Source: Bacteroidales bacterium
Lineage (GTDB): Bacteria > Bacteroidota > Bacteroidia > Bacteroidales > WCHB1-69
Direction: 5' to 3'
Assembly: GCA_017615795.1 (NCBI GenBank)
Contig: JAFZZK010000029.1
Location: forward strand, 25,646 to 89,645
DNA: 64,000 bases
Below, piece by piece: positions 36,139 to 45,927 of this stretch; positions within the stretch are counted from its first letter, which is position 1; every line of letters starts with the position of its first letter. The notes beneath the pieces were generated by a model, which was not told the DNA's origin, searched no databases, and worked only from the letters and a program-made list of their open reading frames with translations. Position numbers and translations under genes: made by a program.

Positions 36139-37368
36139 CTAAATTTCGTCTATCATTTTCTTGAAAAACGTGGCCCTTGCGGCGCCTTCGCCCGTGTTGA
36201 GAAGGACGGTCTCGCCGTTGTGGATCTGCCCCTCTTCCAGTGCTTTGTAGAATCCGGCGAAGCAGACGATGGAGGCGGGTCCGAGATAGATGCCGCGCTC
36301 GTTCTTGACGATCTTGCCGTATTGGGCCAGTTCGCTCTCTTTCACCTGCAGAAAGGTGCCGCCGCTCTTGCGCACGATGGGCGCCACGATGGGATACATG
36401 CCCGGGTTGCCGGCGGAGAGGATGGACACCATGGTCTGGGGGTTCGGAATGACGGGGTAGTCCTTCTCATAACCCTCCGGGAATCCGGCGGCCACAGCTT
36501 TGTTCCAGCCCTGCACCATCGGGTCGCAAGTGTCCTGCTGGATCAGCAACATGCGGGGCAGCTTTGTGTCGGGGAAGGTGGTCTGCATATCGCGCACGCC
36601 CTTGTCGAGGGCGATGGGGCCTGTGCCGCCCGCGACGGCCTGCACATATACGTCGGGCATCTTGCCCAATTGGCGCAGGTACTCGAATACCATTGTCTTC
36701 TTGGCCTCCACGCGGATGGGGTCGATGTTGCCGGCGGAGATGAGCACGTGGTTCTTCTGGTGGAAGTCGGAGGCCTCCTTCTTGGCGTCACCATAGTTGC
36801 CCTCGCATACGACCACGTTCTGGCCGTAGGAGCGGATGGCCTTGACGGTGTCCTCACACGCGTCGTGAGGCATGAAGACCGTGAACTTGATGCCAGCTTC
36901 GGCAAGATAGCGGGCGTAGGCCGTGGCCGTGTTGCCCGTGGAGGCAACACAGAACTCCTTCACGCCGTTCTCCTTGAAGAGGGAGGCAGCCAACGATGCG
37001 GCAATGTCCTTGAATGTGTTGCTGCCGCCGTTCAGGTCGTTGCGGTAGACCATCACCCGACAGTCGATGCCATATTTTTCTTTTGCCAACTTCTCTAGGA
37101 AATCCCACTCCTCGATTGGAATGGCACCCTCTCCGAAGGAGACGATGTTCTTCTCGTCCATCACAGGCAGGAAGTCAAAATAATGGTAGAAATTGGCCGG
37201 TTTGTGCTCGGGCTTGGTCAGCTCGGTGATTTTGTGATAGTCGGCGGAATAGACCACTTCGGCGCGTTTGCAGCCGCAGGGACACTCCTGGTTCATCTCA
37301 AACCAAGTGGCAAAGTCATCAATGACCTTGCCGCATTTCGTGCATACGAGTTTATATTTATTATTCAT
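36139..37368 (-). CDS. threonine synthase-like PLP enzyme with N-terminal zinc ribbon (possible cysteate synthase)
   Basis: From ATG 37368 the 409-residue product has an N-terminal zinc ribbon (LVCTKCGK...CPCGC, four Cys within the first ~33 residues), then FYHYFDFLPV and a fold-type II PLP domain with the Lys loop GGSNTFKDIAASLAAS and the phosphate loop VASTGNTATAYARYL. Zinc-ribbon threonine synthases occur in archaea and some bacteria; the methanogen cysteate synthase (phosphoserine plus sulfite) comes from the same group and shares the F-Y-x-W/F-LPV segment as I remember it. Ordinary Bacteroidales ThrC lacks the ribbon. The exact reaction is therefore open: threonine synthase or cysteate synthase. 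It is monocistronic with its own promoter. Confidence 0.7.
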   Translation of the reverse strand: MNNKYKLVCTKCGKVIDDFATWFEMNQECPCGCKRAEVVYSADYHKITELTKPEHKPANFYHYFDFLPVMDEKNIVSFGEGAIPIEEWDFLEKLAKEKYGIDCRVMVYRNDLNGGSNTFKDIAASLAASLFKENGVKEFCVASTGNTATAYARYLAEAGIKFTVFMPHDACEDTVKAIRSYGQNVVVCEGNYGDAKKEASDFHQKNHVLISAGNIDPIRVEAKKTMVFEYLRQLGKMPDVYVQAVAGGTGPIALDKGVRDMQTTFPDTKLPRMLLIQQDTCDPMVQGWNKAVAAGFPEGYEKDYPVIPNPQTMVSILSAGNPGMYPIVAPIVRKSGGTFLQVKESELAQYGKIVKNERGIYLGPASIVCFAGFYKALEEGQIHNGETVLLNTGEGAARATFFKKMIDEI

Positions 37369-37413
37369 TTTAAGAATGGTTTTGTCATTAGAAAAATCGG
37401 GTGGCCGATATAG

Positions 37414-37438
37414 CCCGCAAAGATACATTTTTTGCGGG
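37414..37438 (-). promoter_or_regulatory. promoter inside an inverted repeat, PLP synthase gene
   Basis: TATCTTTG on the minus strand (37418-37425) lies inside the perfect 8-bp inverted repeat CCCGCAAA (37414-37421) / TTTGCGGG (37431-37438). This could be an operator, or a hairpin behind mfd; no T run follows it. Confidence 0.45.
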
Positions 37439-37443
37439 AAACA

Positions 37444-40400
37444 TTATGGGTTGTTTGTACAGAAGGCCTCCATTTTTTGCATCCAGTGCAGAGCGGCCTT
37501 GATGGTAGGGATGTGGTGGATGATGAGGAGAAGTTTATGGTTGACCTCTTTGAGCTGGATGGCGGGGTGGTTGGCTTGCAGGAAGGCCAATACGCGTCCG
37601 AACTCGTCGGATTGGAAATAGCGGGAGGCAGCGCTGCCCGAGAAATAGCCGGTGAGGGTCTGTTTTTTGAGCAGGATTTTTTCAAAATGGAGTCTCGCCG
37701 CCGTCAGACGTAGCGGAATGGTCTGCATCAGCTCCACGGTCTGGGCGGGCATGGGGCCGAAGATGTCGGTGACTTTCTTGCGGAACTTGTCGAGCTGGAT
37801 GAGGTCGCGGATGGCTTGTAATTCCTTATAGAGACTCATGCGTTCGCTGACGTTGCTGACGTAGTCGGTGGGGAAGAGGGCCTCGATGTCGGTCTCCAAG
37901 ATGCACTCGCGGGTAAGGATGGCCGAGTTGTCAGCCATCTCGACCTCGTCGTAGTCGGCATACTGCATCTCCTGGATGGCTTCGGAGAGGATTTTCTGGT
38001 ACATCTCGTAGCCGATCTCGTTGATGAAGCCGCTCTGGTCGGCGCCGAGGATGTTGCCGGCACCGCGGATGTCGAGGTCGCGGAGGGCGATCTGGAGGCC
38101 GCTGCCGATGTCGGAGAAGTCCTCGATGGCTTGCAGACGGCGCCGCGCCTGGTCGTTGAGCACTTCGAAGGGCTTGGTGAAGAGATAGCAGAAGGCCTTT
38201 TGGTTGTTGCGTCCCACGCGCCCGCGTAGCTGGTGCAGTACGTTGAGTGCGAAATTCTGGGCGTCGTTGATGACCATCGTGTTGGCGTTCACGATGTCGA
38301 GACCGGATTCGACGATGGTGGTGGAGACCAGCACGTCGGTCTGGTGGTCGATGAAGTCGGTCATGATGCGCTCTAACTCCGCGCCCTCCATTTGCCCATG
38401 TCCCACGGCGATGCGTGCTTGCGGCACAAGGCGCTGGATGAGGCCCGCCAGCTCTGCGATGTTCTGGATTTTGTTGTGGACCACGAACACTTGTCCCCCG
38501 CGGTTCAACTCAAACTGAACGGCTTGCCGGAGGATGTCCTCGTCGAACACGTGGACCTCGGTCTGGATGGGTTGCCGGTTGGGCGGCGGGGTGGTGATGA
38601 CGGAGATGTCGCGCGCCCCCATCAGGGAGAACTGCAGGGTGCGCGGAATGGGTGTGGCCGACATGGTCAGTGTGTCCACACTGACGCGCAACTCACGCAA
38701 CTTCTCTTTGGCCGCCACGCCGAACTTTTGTTCCTCATCGATGATGAGAAGTCCCAAATCTTTGAAGACCACATCTTTGCTTAGCAGTCGGTGGGTGCCA
38801 ATGAGAATGTCGATGCGACCGTCCTTGAGCCGCTTCAGGATTTCGCGAATTTGCTTGGATGTCTTGAAACGGTTGACGTACTCGACGGTGCAGGGCATTT
38901 CGGCCAAACGGTCGGTGAAGGTGGTGTAGTGCTGCAGGGCCAAGACCGTGGTGGGTACCAGCACGGCGACCTGCTTGTTGTCGCAGACAGCCTTGAAGGC
39001 GGCGCGGATGGCGATTTCGGTCTTGCCGAAACCCACGTCGCCGCAGATGAGGCGGTCCATGGGATGCTCGCTCTCCATGTCGGCTTTTACGTCAGCGAGG
39101 GTCTTCACCTGGTCGGGGGTGTCCTCGTAGATGAAGGAGGCTTCCAACTCGGCTTGCATGAAGTTGTCGGGCGAGAAGGCGAAGCCCTTGCGGGCTTTGC
39201 GTTGCGAATATAGCTTGATGAGGTCGATGGCCAGCTCCTTGACGCGCTTCTTGGTGCGCTCCTTGAGCTTGTCCCAAGAGCCGGAACCGATGCTGTGCAG
39301 AGTGGGAGGGGTGCCCTCCTTGCCGACATACTTGCTGATTTTATAGAGCGAATGGATGCTCATGTCGAGTATGGCCCCGTCCTTGTACATCAATCGGATG
39401 GCCTCTTGCGTGGCACCGTTCATCTCGGTCTTGACCAGTCCTTGGTATATGCCCACGCCGTGGTCGATATGAACCACGTAGTCGCCGGGTTGCAGGTCGT
39501 AGATCTCTTTCAGGGTGAAAGCCTCGCTCTTCTTGTAACGGTCGCGGATGACCACGCGCTCGTTTTTTTCGAAGAACTGATGGTCGGTGTAGAGTGCCCA
39601 TTTGCGCTGCTCGTCGCGGAAACCCTCGTGCAGGATGCCCCGCACGGGCGTGTAAAGCTGCTCTAATGTCAGGGATGCCTCGTTGTGACGGTTGTACTTG
39701 CCTACCAGGTCGACCATCACCTTTTCCATACGTTCCAGCTGCGATTGGTTCTCGGAGAGGAACAGCGAGTGGATTCCCTTCTCAAAGTTGTCGATCCACT
39801 CAAGCAGAAGGTAGTCGAAACTGCGTCCGAAATGGTTCTGTGGCTTGATGTTGAAGTCGAGGATTAGGTCAGGGTTGGCCACATCGCCGGTCTCAATCAG
39901 GCATCGGGTGCGTTGGGCCGCCTCCTTGTCGAAGTCGCGGCGTCGGATGAAAAGGTCGTCAACTTGCAAGGTGCTGTCGGAAGCGGGCGTGGATTGGTAT
40001 TCCTCATCCACCTTGCGGTAGAGAGCTGCGATTTGCGAGCCGATGTCGCGTGGATGCTCTAACCACAGCACAGTGTCGGCCGGCAGGAACTCTAACAGCG
40101 GTATGCGCTTCTCCTCGATTTGATGGGAGACGATTTTGGGCATGATGTGAATGCTCTCCTCGTCGCGGATGGAAAGCTGCGACTCGGGGTCGAAGAAGCG
40201 GATGGACTCGATGCGGTCGCCATCCAGTTCGATGCGATAGGGGTATTCTTCCGAAAAGGAGAAAATATCGAAGATGCTGCCGCGCCAGGCGAACTGGCCA
40301 GGCTCAAAGACAAAGTCTTCTTGTAGATACTCAAATTGATAGAGGTAGTCGAGAAAGGTGTCGGCGGAAATCTCCTCTCCACATCGGATGGTGAAGGAGT

Positions 40401-40848
40401 GCTGGCTGATGAATTGTTGTGTGAGCACCTTCTCGGCCACGGCTTCGGGGTAGCTGACGATGCAGTAGGGAGTGTCGGGGTGGTTGGCGAGTTTGTTTAC
40501 GATTTCGGAACGTAGCTTGACGTTGGAGTTGTCAATCTCATCGGTGGAATGGGCGCGCTTGTAGGAGGCGGGCAGATAGTGAACCCGCTTGTTGGGCAAC
40601 GGCACTTTCTGGTCATGTAACAACTTCTCGAGGTCATTGTAGAAAAATGCGGCCTTTTCACGGTCGGAGAGCACGAAAAGTTGTGTGGATGGGGCACTGT
40701 CCGCAAGTTTGGAGGCCAATAAAGCATACGAGGAGCCTGTCAGACCATCGAGTTTGAGGGTCCTGACATCTCCTTTCCCGCTCAGCAGCGGTGCGATTTG
40801 CGCCACTTCCGCCTTGTAGAAGCGCGCTTGGATTTCTTCAATCGTCAT
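37444..40848 (-). CDS. mfd: transcription-repair coupling factor Mfd
   Basis: The 1134-residue protein is full length. N-terminal UvrB-homology modules (about 1-430) are followed by the RNA-polymerase-interacting CarD-like domain (QPGDYVVHIDHGVGIYQGL, about 462-480), the SF2 translocase with Walker A GDVGFGKTE (about 600-608) and DEEQ in LLIIDEEQKFG, the second RecA-like domain with QLRGRVGR, and the C-terminal TRCF domain. Mfd pushes stalled RNA polymerase off DNA damage and recruits UvrA. The gene is divergent from mpl. Confidence 0.97.
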   Translation of the reverse strand: MTIEEIQARFYKAEVAQIAPLLSGKGDVRTLKLDGLTGSSYALLASKLADSAPSTQLFVLSDREKAAFFYNDLEKLLHDQKVPLPNKRVHYLPASYKRAHSTDEIDNSNVKLRSEIVNKLANHPDTPYCIVSYPEAVAEKVLTQQFISQHSFTIRCGEEISADTFLDYLYQFEYLQEDFVFEPGQFAWRGSIFDIFSFSEEYPYRIELDGDRIESIRFFDPESQLSIRDEESIHIMPKIVSHQIEEKRIPLLEFLPADTVLWLEHPRDIGSQIAALYRKVDEEYQSTPASDSTLQVDDLFIRRRDFDKEAAQRTRCLIETGDVANPDLILDFNIKPQNHFGRSFDYLLLEWIDNFEKGIHSLFLSENQSQLERMEKVMVDLVGKYNRHNEASLTLEQLYTPVRGILHEGFRDEQRKWALYTDHQFFEKNERVVIRDRYKKSEAFTLKEIYDLQPGDYVVHIDHGVGIYQGLVKTEMNGATQEAIRLMYKDGAILDMSIHSLYKISKYVGKEGTPPTLHSIGSGSWDKLKERTKKRVKELAIDLIKLYSQRKARKGFAFSPDNFMQAELEASFIYEDTPDQVKTLADVKADMESEHPMDRLICGDVGFGKTEIAIRAAFKAVCDNKQVAVLVPTTVLALQHYTTFTDRLAEMPCTVEYVNRFKTSKQIREILKRLKDGRIDILIGTHRLLSKDVVFKDLGLLIIDEEQKFGVAAKEKLRELRVSVDTLTMSATPIPRTLQFSLMGARDISVITTPPPNRQPIQTEVHVFDEDILRQAVQFELNRGGQVFVVHNKIQNIAELAGLIQRLVPQARIAVGHGQMEGAELERIMTDFIDHQTDVLVSTTIVESGLDIVNANTMVINDAQNFALNVLHQLRGRVGRNNQKAFCYLFTKPFEVLNDQARRRLQAIEDFSDIGSGLQIALRDLDIRGAGNILGADQSGFINEIGYEMYQKILSEAIQEMQYADYDEVEMADNSAILTRECILETDIEALFPTDYVSNVSERMSLYKELQAIRDLIQLDKFRKKVTDIFGPMPAQTVELMQTIPLRLTAARLHFEKILLKKQTLTGYFSGSAASRYFQSDEFGRVLAFLQANHPAIQLKEVNHKLLLIIHHIPTIKAALHWMQKMEAFCTNNP

Positions 40849-40865
40849 GGCAAAAAATGAGGGCG

Positions 40866-40873
40866 CAAAGATA
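40866..40873 (-). promoter_or_regulatory. -7 box of mfd
   Basis: TATCTTTG on the minus strand only 17 nt before the mfd ATG, giving a very short leader. Confidence 0.5.
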
Positions 40874-40943
40874 CTATTTTTTGGCCGTCAGTTTGTGGTG
40901 GTATGTCTTCTGCAAGTAAAAAAAAGATGGTGGAAATCCTCTG

Positions 40944-40972
40944 TTGACCAATGTCTTTTTTTACTATTTTTG
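40944..40972 (+). promoter_or_regulatory. promoter of mpl
   Basis: TTG (40944-40946) and TATTTTTG (40965-40972) are spaced 18 nt; the ATG follows 21 nt later. Confidence 0.6.
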
Positions 40973-40993
40973 CCGCTCAAATCATCAATCGCT

Positions 40994-42358
40994 ATGAAGG
41001 TACATTTTATCGCAATTGGAGGAAGCGCCATGCACAATCTGGCTATTGCCCTCCGTCTGAAAGGCTACGAGGTTACAGGTTCCGATGATGAAATCTTCGA
41101 TCCCGCCAAGGGACGCTTGGCAAAGTACGGCATCCTGCCCGAAACTGTCGGCTGGCATCCGGAACGCATCACCCCCGATATTGACGCCATTATCCTCGGC
41201 ATGCACGCCCGCATCGACAACCCCGAATTGCTGAAGGCTAAAGAGCTGGGACTTAGGATTTACTCATATCCGGAATATCTCTATGAGCAGAGCAAGGATA
41301 AGACCCGCATCGTGGTGGGCGGCAGCCACGGCAAGACCACCATCACCTCCATGATTATCCACGTGCTGCAGCAAAACCATATCGACTGCGACTATATGGT
41401 GGGGGCGCAGCTCGAAGGCTTTGAGGTTATGGTCAAGCTCTCCTCGGAGGCGCGCATCATGGTCATCGAGGGCGACGAATACCTCACCTCGCCCATCGAC
41501 CGTCGGCCCAAGTTCCACGTCTATCAGCCCAATGTCGGTATTGTCAGCGGTATTGCGTGGGATCACGTGAACGTGTTCCCGACATTTGACATATATGTCG
41601 AGCAGTTCGAGAAATTCGCCAACATGATTCCGTCTGACGGTACCTTTATATATTATGATAATGACGAGGTGTTACATGCGCTTGGCGAGCGGGTTGTTGG
41701 CCCGCGGAAACAGCCCTACAGTGTGCATCCGCATCATATCAAGGATGGTGTCACCTATTTGGAGACCTCGGTCGGCGACGTGCCGTTGCAGATTTTCGGG
41801 CGTCACAACTTGGCCAACCTGAATGCCGCGCGGCTCGCCTGTGGCGCCGTGGACGTTTCCGACGCTGACTTTTATCGCGCTATTTCCACTTTTAAGGGCG
41901 CATCCAAACGCTTGGAATTGGTGGCTAAGAATGACAACAGTCTTGTGTACAAAGACTTTGCCCATTCCCCATCTAAGCTCAAGGCTACCATCGCGGCTGT
42001 GCGGGAGCAATATCCCGACAAGCATCTCGTGGCCTGCATGGAACTGCACACTTTCAGCAGCCTGACCGAGTCATTTCTCGCCCAATATGCTGGTGCGATG
42101 GACGATGCCGACGAGGCTATCGTCTATTTCTCGCCAGAGGCCATTGCTTTGAAAAAATTGCCGCCCATCCAGCCGCAGATGATCATGAAGGCGTTTGCCC
42201 GTCCCGACCTGTCCGTTTTCGATGATTCTGAAGATTTAAAAAAGAGGCTTTTAAACCTTCCCATGCAAGATGCAGTCTTGCTCATGATGTCCTCCGGTAA
42301 TTTTAATGGAATTGATGTGAACGAGTTAGGAGAAAAAATTATATCTTTGCGGCCTTAA
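40994..42358 (+). CDS. mpl: UDP-MurNAc:L-Ala-gamma-D-Glu-mDAP ligase Mpl
   Basis: I start at ATG 40994, right after the promoter; the frame is open further upstream but runs over the mfd promoter. The 454-residue protein is a Mur ligase: N-terminal Rossmann domain (MKVHFIAIGGSAMHNLAIAL), ATP loop GGSHGKTTITSM (about 107-118), the central motif VIEGDEYLTSP and the C-terminal DFAHSPSKLKATI motif. This set, with EGDEY in place of the MurC version, is typical of Mpl, which recycles the released murein tripeptide by joining it to UDP-MurNAc in the cytoplasm. DUF1573 follows 37 nt later. Confidence 0.9.
   Translation: MKVHFIAIGGSAMHNLAIALRLKGYEVTGSDDEIFDPAKGRLAKYGILPETVGWHPERITPDIDAIILGMHARIDNPELLKAKELGLRIYSYPEYLYEQSKDKTRIVVGGSHGKTTITSMIIHVLQQNHIDCDYMVGAQLEGFEVMVKLSSEARIMVIEGDEYLTSPIDRRPKFHVYQPNVGIVSGIAWDHVNVFPTFDIYVEQFEKFANMIPSDGTFIYYDNDEVLHALGERVVGPRKQPYSVHPHHIKDGVTYLETSVGDVPLQIFGRHNLANLNAARLACGAVDVSDADFYRAISTFKGASKRLELVAKNDNSLVYKDFAHSPSKLKATIAAVREQYPDKHLVACMELHTFSSLTESFLAQYAGAMDDADEAIVYFSPEAIALKKLPPIQPQMIMKAFARPDLSVFDDSEDLKKRLLNLPMQDAVLLMMSSGNFNGIDVNELGEKIISLRP
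42342..42349 (+). promoter_or_regulatory. -7 box inside the end of mpl, for the DUF1573 gene
   Basis: TATCTTTG lies within the last codons of mpl, 46 nt before the next ATG. Confidence 0.5.
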
Positions 42359-42395
42359 ATTTTGTAAGGAATAAACGTTAAAATATTGTAATACA

Positions 42396-43493
42396 ATGAA
42401 AAAACTTAGTTTATCAATTTTGATGGTTGTCGCTTTTGTGTTTTGTTATGCGCAACCGAAGATTCAATTTGACCAGACTACGTATGATTTTGGCCAAGTT
42501 CGCGAGGAGGGTGGCAAGGTCACTGGAAAATTCGAGTTTACCAATGTCGGTAACGAGCCGTTGGAATTGACACAAGTGCGTCCGGGTTGTGGATGCACCG
42601 CCGCCAATTATTCCAAGGGCCAGATCGCCCCGGGAGAAAAAGGCTATATCGAGGCTACATACAACCCCTATAACCGTCCCGGTCATTTCAATAAAAACAT
42701 TCGGGTGACGACCAATGAACCGCAGTTCCTCGAAGACAGCAAGGCGGCTCCTCACATGATTTTCATCAAGGGAGAAGTTCTGAAACGCCCGGCTACTGAG
42801 TTTGAAAAAGCCGGTTATACCAAGACCGCTGGAATGGCCCGCTTCTTTGAACCTAACGTTTCCCATAATCTGCTGAATACGGAAAGCGTGCTGGACACTT
42901 TCAAGGTTCGTAACTTCTGGACCAAGCCCGTCAATTTCCGTCTTGAAAGCACCGCCCCCTATATCACGGAACAGTACCGTAGCTTCGGCGGCGACCTGCA
43001 ACCGAACGAAGAGGGCATCATTGTCCTGAAATATGATGCGGGCAAGCGTGCCGCGTTCGGCCAAATGAAAGATGCCGTCACCTACATGACCACGGATTCC
43101 ATCGAAGTCAAGAAGCAACTTCATTTCGCCGTCAACATCAAGGAGGATTTTTCCACGCTTACGCCGAAACAACTGAAAAAGGCTCCGATATCTTCTTATA
43201 GCATTGAACAGTACGATTTCGGTCAAGTCCAGAAAAACAGTCAGCATGAAATGGAATTTCAGGTTACTAATAATGGAAAAAATCCGTTGATCATCCGAAA
43301 TTTGGCTTCTTCTTCCATCATGTTCAAGGCCGCCGCCACATTGACCGAGATTCCTGGCGGCGCCACCTCCACCATTAAGGTGACTTTTAAGTCCAATAAT
43401 CGTGCTGGTATGCAAAAAGCCACGATTGAGGTCATCACGAATGATCCTGCCAACCCCATCAAGGTTATTACCTTGAATGCACAAATTATGTAG
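42396..43493 (+). CDS. secreted DUF1573 protein
   Basis: The 365-residue product has a signal peptide ending FCYAQ and at least two Ig-like repeats of the DUF1573 type. The first (about 22-115) has TYDFGQVREEGGKVTGKFEF and the family mark RPGCGCTAA; the last (about 268-365) has QYDFGQVQKNSQHEMEFQV but has lost the Cys-x-Cys. The middle ~150 residues may hold another degenerate repeat. DUF1573 proteins are abundant in Bacteroidota envelopes, with no established function. A strong terminator follows. Confidence 0.88.
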   Translation: MKKLSLSILMVVAFVFCYAQPKIQFDQTTYDFGQVREEGGKVTGKFEFTNVGNEPLELTQVRPGCGCTAANYSKGQIAPGEKGYIEATYNPYNRPGHFNKNIRVTTNEPQFLEDSKAAPHMIFIKGEVLKRPATEFEKAGYTKTAGMARFFEPNVSHNLLNTESVLDTFKVRNFWTKPVNFRLESTAPYITEQYRSFGGDLQPNEEGIIVLKYDAGKRAAFGQMKDAVTYMTTDSIEVKKQLHFAVNIKEDFSTLTPKQLKKAPISSYSIEQYDFGQVQKNSQHEMEFQVTNNGKNPLIIRNLASSSIMFKAAATLTEIPGGATSTIKVTFKSNNRAGMQKATIEVITNDPANPIKVITLNAQIM

Positions 43494-43516
43494 ACAAAAT
43501 TCAATATCTGAATATG

Positions 43517-43543
43517 AAGGCGTGGGCATTCCACGCCTTTTTT
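43517..43543 (+). terminator. terminator after the DUF1573 gene
   Basis: AAGGCGTGG and CCACGCCTT pair around GCATT, and the stem runs directly into Ts at 43538-43543. Confidence 0.85.
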
Positions 43544-43625
43544 GTTTGTATCCATCAATGGTTCTGAGAGGTAAATCATTTTATGGATGCCTAAAACCAT
43601 TTTGAAAAATCTGCCATTTTTTTTG

Positions 43626-43633
43626 TATTTTTG
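43626..43633 (+). promoter_or_regulatory. -7 box of the DUF4878 gene
   Basis: TATTTTTG, 19 nt before the ATG at 43653. Confidence 0.5.
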
Positions 43634-43652
43634 CAGTTCCTAAAACGACCTT

Positions 43653-44057
43653 ATGAGAAAGATGAAAACATTGATGTTAGCAATGTTGGCGGCCTTGTCG
43701 CTCTCGTTCGCTTCTTGCGCGTCCAAGGGGGGTGACACCCAGACTCCGGAGTCTGCCGCCAAGACTTTTGTGACAGCCTTCTATACGGCTGATTTCGACG
43801 AGTTGTACAAAAGTACAGCGAAAAGCAACCGCCCCATTATCCAACAACTGCAAAAACACATGAACGACCATCCGGATAAGCTTCAGCAAATGCGCAAGAA
43901 CGAGATCGTCATCAACGATGTGAAGTGCGAGATGCAGAATGATTCTGTGGCGGAATGCAAGTGCCAGTTCCTGTATAACCAGAAGAAACAGACCGCCACT
44001 TATAACATGCGCAAGGAGGATGGTACTTGGCGTGTGGACCTGACCATTAAGTATTAA
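43653..44057 (+). CDS. small lipoprotein, DUF4878-like
   Basis: The 134-residue product has a lipoprotein signal peptide with lipobox FASC at about residues 19-22 (an ATG three codons in is an alternative start). The mature part is one NTF2/cystatin-like domain with [20 protein letters not shown] and a C-terminal [12 protein letters not shown] strand, the pattern of DUF4878 proteins. Such domains bind small ligands or proteins; no function is assigned. It lies 40 nt before tyrS and may be co-transcribed with it. The Cys residues in the mature region (KCEMQ, ECKCQ) could form disulfides. Confidence 0.75.
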   Translation: MRKMKTLMLAMLAALSLSFASCASKGGDTQTPESAAKTFVTAFYTADFDELYKSTAKSNRPIIQQLQKHMNDHPDKLQQMRKNEIVINDVKCEMQNDSVAECKCQFLYNQKKQTATYNMRKEDGTWRVDLTIKY

Positions 44058-44097
44058 TGACTTTTTAGAACCCAAACATAAAACCCCAAATATAACG

Positions 44098-45384
44098 ATG
44101 AATTTTGTAGAAGAACTCAAGTGGCGTGGAATGCTCCACGACATCATGCCCGGTACTGAAGAATTGTTGAACAAAGAGGTCGTCAGCGCCTATCTCGGCA
44201 TTGATCCGACCGCGGATTCCTTGCATATCGGACACCTCGTGGGTATCATGATGCTCTCGCACCTGCAACGCTGCGGCCACCAACCTATAGCCTTGCTCGG
44301 CGGTGCCACCGGCATGATCGGAGACCCGTCAGGCAAATCCCAGGAACGCAATTTGTTGGACGAAGAGACCCTGCTCCATAACCAAGAATGTATCAAGAAG
44401 CAGCTCTCGAAATTCCTGAAGTTCGACTCCAACGAACCCAACCGTGCCCTTCTTGTCAACAACTACGACTGGATGAGCAAGTTCACATTCCTCGAATTTA
44501 TCCGTGACATCGGCAAGCATATCACTGTCAACTACATGATGGCCAAGGACTCCGTCAAGAAGCGCTTCAACGGCGAGGGTGACGGCATGTCTTTCACGGA
44601 ATTCTCTTACCAGTTGGTGCAAGGCTACGATTTCTTGTACCTCAATCAAAACTACAACTGCAAGCTCCAAATGGGTGGTTCCGACCAATGGGGCAACATC
44701 ACCACAGGCACCGAGCTTATCCGTCGTAAGACTGGCGGCGAGGCCTACGCCCTCACCTGCCCGCTGATCACCAAGGCTGACGGCGGCAAGTTCGGCAAAA
44801 CCGAGAAGGGCAACGTCTGGCTTGACCCGGAACGCACCTCCCCGTATGCCTTTTACCAGTTCTGGCTCAACTGTTCCGACGAAGATTCCAAGCGATATAT
44901 CCGTATCTTCACCCATTTCACCAAAGAGGCCATCGAGGCCATGGAGAAGGACCACGATGCAGAACCGCACAATCGCATTCTGCAAAAGGCCTTGGCCAAG
45001 GACTTGACCGTGCGCGTCCACTCCAAGGAAGATTATGAGGCTGCGGTCAATGCTTCCGAGATTCTCTTCGGCAAGGGCACTGCACAGAGCCTCGCCGCCC
45101 TGCCCGAAAAACTCTTCCTCTCCATCTTCGAGGGGGTGCCGCAGTTCGACCTGCCCCTTTCCACGATTGAGAACGGCTGCGGTGTCGTGGACTTTCTCGC
45201 TGAACATACCCAAATCTTTGCTTCCAAAGGTGAAGCCCGCCGCATGCTCAAGGATAACGGCGTCTCCATCAACAAGTCCAAAGTGAAGGAAGATGCGATA
45301 GTGACAAAAGACAGTCTCTTGAATCAACGCTATATATTAGTCCAGAAGGGGAAGAAAAATTATTTCATTGTCAAAGTACAGTAG
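44098..45384 (+). CDS. tyrS: tyrosyl-tRNA synthetase
   Basis: The 428-residue protein is a complete class I synthetase. [10 protein letters not shown] (about 42-51) holds the HIGH motif, [13 protein letters not shown] follows, the Tyr-recognition segment QLVQGYDFL and GGSDQWGN are present, and KFGKTEKG (about 231-238) is the KMSKS equivalent. A C-terminal S4 RNA-binding domain (about 345-428) binds the tRNA. It charges tRNA-Tyr in the cytoplasm. Spacing of 40-45 nt to both neighbours leaves it open whether it has its own promoter. Confidence 0.97.
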   Translation: MNFVEELKWRGMLHDIMPGTEELLNKEVVSAYLGIDPTADSLHIGHLVGIMMLSHLQRCGHQPIALLGGATGMIGDPSGKSQERNLLDEETLLHNQECIKKQLSKFLKFDSNEPNRALLVNNYDWMSKFTFLEFIRDIGKHITVNYMMAKDSVKKRFNGEGDGMSFTEFSYQLVQGYDFLYLNQNYNCKLQMGGSDQWGNITTGTELIRRKTGGEAYALTCPLITKADGGKFGKTEKGNVWLDPERTSPYAFYQFWLNCSDEDSKRYIRIFTHFTKEAIEAMEKDHDAEPHNRILQKALAKDLTVRVHSKEDYEAAVNASEILFGKGTAQSLAALPEKLFLSIFEGVPQFDLPLSTIENGCGVVDFLAEHTQIFASKGEARRMLKDNGVSINKSKVKEDAIVTKDSLLNQRYILVQKGKKNYFIVKVQ

Positions 45385-45428
45385 CTGTTGGCCATTAGCC
45401 ATTAGCTTTAAACTATAAACTATTATAC

Positions 45429-45899
45429 ATGGCTTGGGGTAGCATCATTTTTATCATCCTGGTCGGCATTTTGCTGATGATATTGGATTTTTTGGTCATC
45501 CCGGGAGGGGTGGTGGCCATCTTCGGCGTGCTCTGCATGATAGGTGGGGTAGTGGCCTCTTTCGTTCAGTACGGTGCCACGGCTGGGGTTGTCTGCCTGC
45601 TCGTCACCGCAGTTGTGACCATCGGTTCATTTGTGCTGATGATGCGAACCAGGACATGGCGTCGCTTGCAACTTAAGACCGAGATTGACGGCAAGATGAA
45701 CGATGTTGACCCGGAGAAAGTCAAGGTGGGCATGACGGGTGTTGCCCTTTCGCGCCTGGCCCCCATGGGTACGGGACAGTTCGGCGATGAAATCGTTGAG
45801 GTCTCCTCCACCCAGGAATTCATTGAGGTGGACACCGAAATCGAAATCGTGAAGATTGATGGAGGCAAAGTCATTGTGAAACCTAAAAATAACAACTGA
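45429..45899 (+). CDS. NfeD-family membrane protein
   Basis: The 156-residue product has two to three hydrophobic segments (about 5-25, 30-48 and 55-72) and a cytoplasmic or periplasmic OB-fold C-terminal domain (about 95-150, with VGMTGVALSRLAPMGTG). This is the short NfeD type without protease domain. NfeD genes are typically next to flotillin or stomatin genes, and here floA follows after 28 nt; the pair organises membrane microdomains. No Shine-Dalgarno sequence is seen, as is usual here. Confidence 0.88.
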   Translation: MAWGSIIFIILVGILLMILDFLVIPGGVVAIFGVLCMIGGVVASFVQYGATAGVVCLLVTAVVTIGSFVLMMRTRTWRRLQLKTEIDGKMNDVDPEKVKVGMTGVALSRLAPMGTGQFGDEIVEVSSTQEFIEVDTEIEIVKIDGGKVIVKPKNNN

Positions 45900-45927
45900 A
45901 TAAACTAATGTAATTAATTTTAATGCT

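Noticed and set aside
36139-37368. Confident label thrC
   Set aside because: The zinc ribbon and the FYHYFDFLPV segment leave cysteate synthase as a real alternative, so no gene symbol is given.
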